Assembly (NCBI GenBank): GCA_900471485.1
Contig: UCEU01000038.1
Location: 62,001 to 126,000 of the forward strand
Direction: 5' to 3'
Origin: Hyphomicrobiales bacterium
GTDB lineage: Bacteria > Pseudomonadota > Alphaproteobacteria > Rhizobiales > Rhizobiaceae
Length of the DNA: 64,000 bases
Shown in pieces: positions 57,949 through 64,000 of this stretch; position 1 is the stretch's first letter, and each line of letters opens with the position of its first letter. The notes under the pieces were generated by a model. It ran no database searches, had not been told where the DNA came from, and worked only from the letters and a program-made list of their open reading frames with translations. The position numbers and the translations under genes are program-made.

Positions 57949-59689
57949 ATTGGACCTCGGAGGGGCGGGCGTGCTTCTGGCGCATGTAGTTCATCTCGCG
58001 CCGCTCCTTGGCCATGCCGCTGACGGCCTCGCGCAGCACCGGGTGCTTTGATGTGAACATGTTGAAGTCGCGTCGTTCCAGCACCAGGAACTGGCAGAAA
58101 TCGACCGCGATGACATCGGCCGTGCGGCGGCCGCCCGACAGCAGCGCCATCTCGCCGAAGAAGGCGCCGGGTTCGAGCGGGATATCGCCACCCGGAAGCT
58201 GCACCTCGACGGCGCCGGACGACAGGAAGTAAAGGCCGTCGCCGCGGTCGCCCTTGCGGATGACGCGCTCGCCAGGGAGCGCAGACTTGGGGCGGAAGAG
58301 CAGCAGTAGTTCTTCCTGCGAATCTTCGTCGACCATGGCAAACAGCGGGAAGGTGGCGATCAGCTCTTCCATCTCGAGCTGGTGGGCGCGCTGGCGGGCC
58401 TCGTTGAGCGAGCGGATCTTCTCGAGCTCGCGGCCCAGCGCCTCGTGCTTGCGGCGGCCGTAATGGTCGCTGACGCGCGGCCATTTTGCCTGGGCCTTGC
58501 CGTGCAGGTATTCCGCGAGCGCGCAGACGACGGGATTGAGGGTGATCGATATCAGCGCCGAGGCGAGGATGATGTCCTGCCCGTCCTGCGGCAGCAGCCC
58601 GAGCGTGATACCGAGCCCGGCGAGAATGAAGGAGAATTCACCGATCTGCGCCAGGCCGGCCGCGACCGTCAGGCCCATGCCAATAGGATAACGCAGCAGC
58701 GTGACGACGACGAAGGAGATCAGGCCCTTGCCGACGATGATCAAGAGTAGCGCCGCCAAGACCTCCAGCGGCTGGCGCATCAGGATCGACGGATCGAACA
58801 GCATGCCGACCGAGACGAAGAACAGCACGGAGAAGGCGTTCTGCAGCGGGAGCGAATCGGCCGCAGCCCGGTGGCTGAGGTTGGATTCGCTCATGACCAC
58901 GCCGGCGAAGAAGGCGCCGAGCGCAAACGAGACGCCGAAGAGTTGCGCCGAGCCGAAGGCGATACCGAGCGCGATGGCAAGGACGGTCAGCGTGAAGAGC
59001 TCGCGCGATCCGGTCTTTGCCACCAGCGTCAGCAGCCAGGGCACGACCTTGGGGCCGAGGAGGACCGCCATGACGGCGAAGCCGCAGACCTTCAGCAGCG
59101 TGAGCCCGATCGTCAGATAGAGCGGCATGCCGGCGCCATGCGCATCGGCAACCGCATGGCCGCCGAGAAGCTCGGCCAGCGCCGGCAGCAGCACCAGCGC
59201 CAGCACCATGGCCAGATCCTCGACGATAAGCCAGCCGATGGCGACGCGGCCGCTCGCCGAATTGATGAGATTTCGCTCCTCCAGCGCTTTCAACAGAACG
59301 ACGGTGCTGGCGACCGAAAGGCTGAGACCGAAGACGATACCGGCGCCAAGGTTCCAGCCCCACCACTCGGCAAGCCCGCAGCCGAGCGCTGTCGCCACCA
59401 GAATCTGCAAGACGGCGCCCGGCACGGCGATGCCGCGCACGGCGAGGAGATCGGCCGCCGAAAAATGCAGGCCGACCCCGAACATCAGCAGAATGACCCC
59501 CATCTCCGCCAACTGCCCGGCCAACCCGCTATCGGCCACCACCCCCGGCGTCAGCGGCCCCATGAAGACGCCTGCCATCAGATACCCCACCAGCGGCGGC
59601 AGCCGCAGCCGGTCGGCGATATAGCCGAGAACGGCCGCGCAGACGAAGCTGACGGCAATGGTGGCGATGAGCGGGACTTCGTGATGCAC
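57947..59689 (-). CDS. CPA2 cation:proton antiporter with cyclic-nucleotide-binding domain
   Basis: 580 residues from the GTG at 59689 (MHHEVPLIATIAVSFV); a GTG 11 codons earlier is possible. The membrane domain (about 1-390, 12 or so helices) has KefB/YbaL-like features: LVGYLMAGVFMGPLTPGVV, GLSLSVASTVVLLKAL and GEFSFILAGLGITLGLL. In place of the usual RCK/TrkA-N domain a helical linker leads to a cyclic-nucleotide-binding domain (about 455-560) with FFGEMALLSGGRRTADV, the phosphate-binding cassette pattern. This suggests gating by cAMP or cGMP. Single gene, flanked upstream by the restriction-modification cassette. Confidence 0.88.
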   Translation of the reverse strand: MHHEVPLIATIAVSFVCAAVLGYIADRLRLPPLVGYLMAGVFMGPLTPGVVADSGLAGQLAEMGVILLMFGVGLHFSAADLLAVRGIAVPGAVLQILVATALGCGLAEWWGWNLGAGIVFGLSLSVASTVVLLKALEERNLINSASGRVAIGWLIVEDLAMVLALVLLPALAELLGGHAVADAHGAGMPLYLTIGLTLLKVCGFAVMAVLLGPKVVPWLLTLVAKTGSRELFTLTVLAIALGIAFGSAQLFGVSFALGAFFAGVVMSESNLSHRAAADSLPLQNAFSVLFFVSVGMLFDPSILMRQPLEVLAALLLIIVGKGLISFVVVTLLRYPIGMGLTVAAGLAQIGEFSFILAGLGITLGLLPQDGQDIILASALISITLNPVVCALAEYLHGKAQAKWPRVSDHYGRRKHEALGRELEKIRSLNEARQRAHQLEMEELIATFPLFAMVDEDSQEELLLLFRPKSALPGERVIRKGDRGDGLYFLSSGAVEVQLPGGDIPLEPGAFFGEMALLSGGRRTADVIAVDFCQFLVLERRDFNMFTSKHPVLREAVSGMAKERREMNYMRQKHARPSEVQ

Positions 59690-59956
59690 GTGTATGCTTT
59701 TCCTTTTTTGGGGAGCGGGCACTGTGACCGAAGTGCGGGGGAAATTAAACCGTTGATTTAGGCTTGGGGCGGAATGGACGGGGTTTCGTTCGCTTTGCGG
59801 GCGGCAAGCGGTGCAACTTTAGATGATTGTCATGTGTGGCATGGCTTCACGCCGGATGGTCCAATGCAACGAGAGCAGGATGTTACGAAGTTTCTACGAT
59901 CCGGGGCCGGGGGCTAAACCACTGCAAAAATGAAGCTGAGCCAATAATTGTCCTGT
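59690..59956. other. Gap between the antiporter and the restriction-modification cassette
   Basis: 267 bases without a credible gene. It should hold the antiporter promoter and is the likely left boundary of the acquired DNA. I looked for a copy of the tRNA-Leu 3' end here and saw none. Confidence 0.5.
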
Positions 59957-60691
59957 TTATGTTGCTGACCGCAGGTTCTCGCCGTCGAGCTCATAAAAAT
60001 CTGGGTTTCTCTCGGCAACAATCGAGAGCAATCCGGTTACGACTTTGTCCATCGGTACTTCTACATCGGGGGCGCCGACTTCAAATGCTCTCAATTCGGT
60101 GGCTGTTGGCGTAGCCTCCAGCAAAATCAGATAAAATTTCTCAAATTGTTCATCGCGTCCGGCCGGATCGTTCCGGCCAGTAAAGAGCCGGAGACGAGCA
60201 TTTGCGTTTGCGAACGTCGATCTACGGCGCGTCGTATCGTCGTTTTCGGCGCCCTTGTCTAGAAAGAAGAAGCCAGCGAGAACGCCGTAGGGAAAACGCC
60301 GATGAAGTGTGACTGCTTCCATAAGCATGTCACCGCGCCGGTTCACCAAGTTCTTCTGAAAGTTGCCCGTTCTATTGTCGCGGAAATTGATACTCTTCAC
60401 GGAAATGGCGAGAAGCAACCCCGCCTCTTCGGTGGCCCATGTGACATCAACCTTCTTAGCTCCTAGGCCGCCCGCCATCCGACGTTCCGCACCAGAGCCA
60501 TCGAGCGTTCCAGGCGGCGCAGGACGGGCTTCCTTCAGCCCGCGACGCCTCAATTCGGCAGCCAATGCTTGGGCAACTACCTCGGACACGCGTTCACTGT
60601 AGCGCTTCTTATCACTCTGGCTGGCATCATCGCCAGGCTTTGCCGGTAGCGTTCTTAAGGCTGCGTCGAGAAGGTCATCAATCCTTGCCAC
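59957..60691 (-). CDS. Type II restriction endonuclease (probable PD-(D/E)xK fold)
   Basis: 244 residues. AKKVDVTWATEEAGLLLAISVKSINFRDNR in sequence gives D82, a following Glu pair (E88, E89) and S97-V-K99, the spacing of a PD-(D/E)xK nuclease core with Ser replacing the acidic residue. NLVNRRGDMLMEAVTLHRRFPYGVLAGFFFLDKGA resembles other methylase-linked endonucleases I have seen. It overlaps the methyltransferase stop by one base and would cut unmodified DNA at a site I cannot read from sequence. Base composition is below that of the neighbours, a sign of transfer. Confidence 0.75.
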   Translation of the reverse strand: MARIDDLLDAALRTLPAKPGDDASQSDKKRYSERVSEVVAQALAAELRRRGLKEARPAPPGTLDGSGAERRMAGGLGAKKVDVTWATEEAGLLLAISVKSINFRDNRTGNFQKNLVNRRGDMLMEAVTLHRRFPYGVLAGFFFLDKGAENDDTTRRRSTFANANARLRLFTGRNDPAGRDEQFEKFYLILLEATPTATELRAFEVGAPDVEVPMDKVVTGLLSIVAERNPDFYELDGENLRSAT

Positions 60692-62346
60692 TATAGTTTT
60701 TTGCCTCGTGATACGCGACGCTGAAAAAGCGCTTCGCGGGCTTGCCTTAACTGAGCCAACTGCAGAATGTCTAACTTCAAGTGCCGCTCCAATATAATAG
60801 CGTCGACCATCTCCACTGCCGCTAGTAGTTTGTTTTGCCTCAGCGCGACAGCCAATTGAGGCGCGATCAGCATCAATTCAGGCAAGGCGGCCTTCAGAAT
60901 GTCCGCCGTGGGGACCGGCATCAAGTCAGCTTCTTTCGGCTCGTGCTTAAGTAAACCGCCACCGTAAGAGCGGCCGACAATCTCCGACCCCAGCAGTGTG
61001 ACCGTGTTCAAACAGGCGATCGGCAAGACTGCTTTCCCGAGCTCTCTCATCTCCGACTTTAATTTGACGCCGTATAGAGAGTTCAGAACATACGCTCCGG
61101 CGTCATTTGTAGTAAGCCGTGGCCGGTCGTGGTTCATGTAGGTGAAAAGCAAATCAGGCTGTGCAACCAATGGCACTCGCCACCATGGCGTTCGAACTTT
61201 GCACTTATATGCGTTCGATACGCCATCGCGTTCGCCGCGCTCAATATAGGCCTTCGCGCCGCTGGACATGCCGTCTGACGGCGGTGCGAACAAGAAGCAA
61301 CGCGCGCCTTCTTTCGCAAGTTGTGCCCAGGCTCTTTTGCTGAATGTCAGCCCGCGCAGATGGCGAGCGCCAGGCGGGGAGATATTCAGCAGTTCAGACT
61401 TGTCCAGACCCAATTCCGCGACCTGCGCTGCTGTCATCGTGAAATATTTGTTATTCCCGGTAACAGATCCGAGGTACGTGTCACCCCAATCGATCATGCG
61501 CCGGAAACCGTCACCTCGAGTAAGCTCGCGGTAGGCTGCAAGGGCATCGTTGGGAATGAGCGCAGGCGTCCACTTCTCATCCGCCGTTGGTACGAAGCCG
61601 CGCCACGAGGACGTGTCAAGAGTAGCCAAGCTGCCCGCGTCGCGCGCTTGATATACTTCGAAGCTTTCCGTGGTTCCACGCCCTTCAGCCAGCAGTAAGA
61701 CGACCTCCTCAAGAACACCCGGGAAAAGGAGTTGCTCAAAGAGGATGAGGCGCACTTTAGCAAAACGGTTCATCAAAAACCGTCGTACCTCTGCGGCATA
61801 ATTCACCGACATAAGTTCGGCAGGTAAGACTAAGCCCAAGCGTCCATCATCGGCGAGAAATTCAGATGCATGAACCGTGAATGCCGCCCAGGAACTAGCT
61901 AGCGACGTGAGGCGAACACCATGCGCCAGCGCCGCTCTGAGGCTTTTTGCCCGGGCCGCTCCTGAGAAATCCTGGTAGCGGATATATGGGGGGTTGCCGA
62001 TTACCGCATTGTATGACCGTCCGGGTTCGCGTTCGAAGAAATCTCCCTCTTCAATCGAGGCGGAAAACCCCGCCCCCGTAAGGCGTTTCCTGGCCTCGAT
62101 AACCGATGGCCCATGGATATCAACTCCGTGAAGGATACTAGGCAGATCTTTCGCTGACGCTCCGAGTGCTGTGAGCTTGGATGCGCTGGGAAGCAGAAAA
62201 GCAGCGTCACCACAAGATGGCTCAAGTACGCGATCATCAGGGGATCGGATAGCCCAATCACTAATGAAGTTGCTGATCTCAAGTGGAGTGAAAAACGCCC
62301 CCCGTGCTTTATGATGTTGCCCGAGATTATCCACGTTTTCCCTCAT
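60691..62346 (-). CDS. N6-adenine DNA methyltransferase of a restriction-modification system
   Basis: 551 residues. Order of motifs: ARGAFFTPLEISNFISDWAI at the start, SAM-binding motif I VLEPSCGDAAFL (residues 40-51), and catalytic motif IV N118-P119-P120-Y121 in VIGNPPYIRYQ, typical of gamma-class (M.TaqI-like) N6-adenine methylases. The C-terminal half (about 270-540) should be the target-recognition domain. It protects the host from the nuclease that follows with a one-base overlap. Codon use is more AT-rich than in flanking genes. The ATG is at 62346; no control (C) gene is visible. Confidence 0.88.
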   Translation of the reverse strand: MRENVDNLGQHHKARGAFFTPLEISNFISDWAIRSPDDRVLEPSCGDAAFLLPSASKLTALGASAKDLPSILHGVDIHGPSVIEARKRLTGAGFSASIEEGDFFEREPGRSYNAVIGNPPYIRYQDFSGAARAKSLRAALAHGVRLTSLASSWAAFTVHASEFLADDGRLGLVLPAELMSVNYAAEVRRFLMNRFAKVRLILFEQLLFPGVLEEVVLLLAEGRGTTESFEVYQARDAGSLATLDTSSWRGFVPTADEKWTPALIPNDALAAYRELTRGDGFRRMIDWGDTYLGSVTGNNKYFTMTAAQVAELGLDKSELLNISPPGARHLRGLTFSKRAWAQLAKEGARCFLFAPPSDGMSSGAKAYIERGERDGVSNAYKCKVRTPWWRVPLVAQPDLLFTYMNHDRPRLTTNDAGAYVLNSLYGVKLKSEMRELGKAVLPIACLNTVTLLGSEIVGRSYGGGLLKHEPKEADLMPVPTADILKAALPELMLIAPQLAVALRQNKLLAAVEMVDAIILERHLKLDILQLAQLRQAREALFQRRVSRGKKL

Positions 62347-62570
62347 AAAGCAGAGTAATTTTGGTCCAAAATCACATAGCGGTTTGCATTGGTCAATGCC
62401 ACGTGCCAGTCGTGTGATGTTTATTTGTTCTATTTTTGTTCGTGTTGCGTAAAGGTGACAGGCCGGGCGCCCCGCACGTCAATCGTTCTCGTTCACAGTT
62501 GATTGATGCGAACTTTGGCAGCGGCGTGGGAGAGAGCTTGTGCTTTCGCGACGTTCGCGCCGCAGTCCAG

Positions 62571-62655
62571 TGGTGCCCCATGCCGGAGTCGAACCAGCAC
62601 TTCTTTCGAAACTCGATTTTGAGTCGAGCGCGTCTACCAATTCCGCCAATGGGGC
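62571..62655 (-). tRNA. tRNA-Leu (anticodon CAA)
   Basis: 85 bases with encoded CCA; class II with a long variable arm. Acceptor GCCCCAT (62655-62649) pairs with ATGGGGC; anticodon arm CTCGA-CTCAAAA-TCGAG gives CAA; the T arm has GGTTCGACTCC. It decodes UUG. It lies 225 bases from the restriction-modification cassette, whose 5' side faces it. Confidence 0.95.
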
Positions 62656-62775
62656 AACGGATACCGACGGGCGGGTGTCTAGCATGCGTTTGACTGATGG
62701 CGCAAGACGGGGATCAGGGTATCGGGCTGATTTCGTGGGGCTTCCGGCCGAATGGCTGCGGCCGGAAGGGTGTCT

Positions 62776-64000
62776 TCAGTGGGCGGCGGAGACGGCAGGC
62801 GTCGCCAGGCCGGATTTCTTGATCGTGATCGCCAGCACGGAGGCGAGCAGGCAGAAGGCGCCGGCGATGAAGAAGGCGGGCAGATAGCTCTGCAGCTCGG
62901 TGCGCGACAGGCCGGCGCCATAGGCGGCAGTGGCCGCACCCAACTGGTGGCCGGTAAAGACCCAGCCGAAGACGATGCCGACCTTCTCCTTGCCGAAGCG
63001 CTCGGCGGCGAGCTTCACCGTCGGCGGCACGGTGGCGATCCAGTCCAGCCCGTAGAACACGGCGAAGATCGACAGGCCGTAGAAGGAGAAATCGCTGAAG
63101 GGCAGGAAGAGCAGCGACAGGCCGCGCAGGCCGTAATACCAGAAGAGCAGCCAGCGATTGTCGAAACGGTCCGACAGCCAGCCGGAGCCGATCGTGCCGA
63201 AGAAATCGAAGATGCCCATGACGGCAAGCACGCTGGCGGCGGCCACCGGCAGGATGCCGAAATCGCCGCAGAGCGTGACGAAATGGGTCTGGATCAGGCC
63301 GTTGGTGCTCAGGCCGCAGATGAAGAAGGTGGCGAACAGGATCCAGAAGGTCGAGGTCTTGGAGACTTCCTTGAGGACGACGATCGGGGCGGCGAGCATG
63401 GTGAGCAGGCCGCCGGTGTGTACGGGCGGCGGGGTGATGCGGTCCTCGCCGAACGAGGGGAGGTTGAGATCGGAGGGACGGTCGCGCATGAAGGCGAGGA
63501 CGACGAGAGCGGCGAAAAGGATCATGCCGCAGACGAAGAAGACGGTGGCGCGCCAGCCGTAGCTTTCCGTCAGCTGCGCCATCAAGGGCAGGAAGACCAG
63601 CTGGCCGGTGGCGGAGCTCGCCGACAACATGCCGACGACGAGGCCGCGATGCTTGGTGAACCAGCGGGCGGAGACGGTGGCGGCGAGCACCATGGCGGTC
63701 AAGCCCGTTCCGAGGCCGACGACGATGCCCCAGAGCAGCAGAAGCTGCCAGATCTCGGTCATGAACAGCGAGCCGACGAAACCGCTCGAAATCAGGATCA
63801 TGGCGAAGACGATGACCTTGCGGACGCCGAAATAATTCATGAAGGCGGCCGAGAACGGGCCCATCAGGCCGAAGAGCAGCAGGCGGACGGCGAGCGCCGA
63901 CGAGATCTGCGACGTCTCCCAGCCGAACTCGTCCTGCAACGGCTTGATCAGCACGCCCGGCGCGCCCATGGCGCCTGCCGTGACCAGCATGGTGAGAAAG
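62776..64000 (-). CDS. MFS transporter (5' end outside the window)
   Basis: At least 407 residues in the window; the frame stays open to base 64000, reading FLTMLVTAGAMGAPGVL, which is the first transmembrane helix, so the true start is probably some 20-30 codons further right. About twelve helices; AVRLLLFGLMGPFSAAFMNYFGVRKV is the first cytoplasmic MFS loop and the order of helices is normal. The family moves small metabolites such as organic acids (oxalate/formate-like members share this N-terminus); the substrate here is unknown. The stop is at 62776. Confidence 0.88.
   Translation of the reverse strand, partial: FLTMLVTAGAMGAPGVLIKPLQDEFGWETSQISSALAVRLLLFGLMGPFSAAFMNYFGVRKVIVFAMILISSGFVGSLFMTEIWQLLLLWGIVVGLGTGLTAMVLAATVSARWFTKHRGLVVGMLSASSATGQLVFLPLMAQLTESYGWRATVFFVCGMILFAALVVLAFMRDRPSDLNLPSFGEDRITPPPVHTGGLLTMLAAPIVVLKEVSKTSTFWILFATFFICGLSTNGLIQTHFVTLCGDFGILPVAAASVLAVMGIFDFFGTIGSGWLSDRFDNRWLLFWYYGLRGLSLLFLPFSDFSFYGLSIFAVFYGLDWIATVPPTVKLAAERFGKEKVGIVFGWVFTGHQLGAATAAYGAGLSRTELQSYLPAFFIAGAFCLLASVLAITIKKSGLATPAVSAAH

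Noticed and set aside
62347..62655. tRNA-Leu as an attachment site for an integrated island
   Set aside because: No integrase is present and I saw no second copy of the tRNA 3' end on the far side of the restriction-modification genes (59690-59956).
1..64000. CRISPR arrays, transposases, phage genes
   Set aside because: No regularly spaced repeats, DDE/serine transposase motifs or phage structural genes were found; the only recombinase is housekeeping XerD.

Overview
The window is a GC-rich, densely packed stretch of an alphaproteobacterial chromosome, most likely from a Rhizobiaceae member (Rhizobium/Sinorhizobium/Shinella-like). I infer this from protein families and gene order read by eye: a C4-pathway hemA beside dxr, accA-xerD-aroK-aroB, bolA-dnaJ-cobS-cobT (aerobic cobaltochelatase), ydcF-ftsX-ftsE, cpdR, etfBA and short rhizobial palindromic repeats between genes. 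No search was possible, so names rest on recognised motifs and family resemblance.

Layout. 1-3332: end of a 2Fe-2S subunit plus large and FAD subunits of a form II CO-dehydrogenase-like molybdenum hydroxylase. 3525-6137: hemA and, convergent, dxr. 6480-8376: a secreted beta-rich protein, two tiny membrane proteins, a TonB-domain protein and tRNA-Arg(CCU). 8444-13597: M20 amidohydrolase, D,D-carboxypeptidase, a COG0523 metallochaperone with a histidine cluster, TusA-like protein and an L,D-transpeptidase lipoprotein. 13794-19652: accA and a small-protein/xerD pair on the minus strand; aroK-aroB-CNNM on the plus strand. 19710-25735: bolA, a J-domain protein, cobST, a phytase-like esterase and an LssY_C protein. 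25772-30804: queuosine-precursor transporter, rpmB, DUF3108, EamA exporter, cupin, gloB, methyltransferase. 31098-40012: hisC-tyrA, DUF2125, chaC, plsC-ydcF-ftsX-ftsE, hpt, cpdR. 40027-47684: two poorly known small genes, then argH-lptM-lysA-TIGR02302 on the minus strand and divergent tlpA. 47921-53323: hbd, etfA, etfB, rhomboid, PduO adenosyltransferase, HIG1-like protein and SDR. 53401-59689: YihY, gluQRS, AlkA-like glycosylase, HNH protein, dsbB, YqaA, and a CPA2 antiporter fused to a cyclic-nucleotide-binding domain. 59957-62346: a two-gene restriction-modification cassette of lower GC, the clearest acquired DNA here. 62571-62655: tRNA-Leu(CAA). 62776-end: an MFS transporter cut by the window edge.

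Themes that link genes: tetrapyrrole and cobalamin supply (hemA, cobS, cobT, PduO enzyme), envelope and division (ftsEX, ydcF, plsC, L,D- and D,D-peptidoglycan enzymes, lptM), amino-acid synthesis (aroK/B, hisC, tyrA, argH, lysA) and electron transfer from acyl-CoA or amino-acid oxidation (etfBA, hbd).

Most of the window is ordinary core chromosome. The points most worth a second look are a compact pseudoknot-like RNA overlapping the start of the queuosine-precursor transporter (preQ1 class I-like), a 16-bp palindrome in the etfBA promoter, the restriction-modification cassette between the antiporter and tRNA-Leu, CtrA-like boxes before cpdR and ftsE, and mirrored intergenic repeat pairs at about 30.8-31.0 kb and 47.7-47.9 kb. 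I found no CRISPR array, transposase, integrase or phage module.
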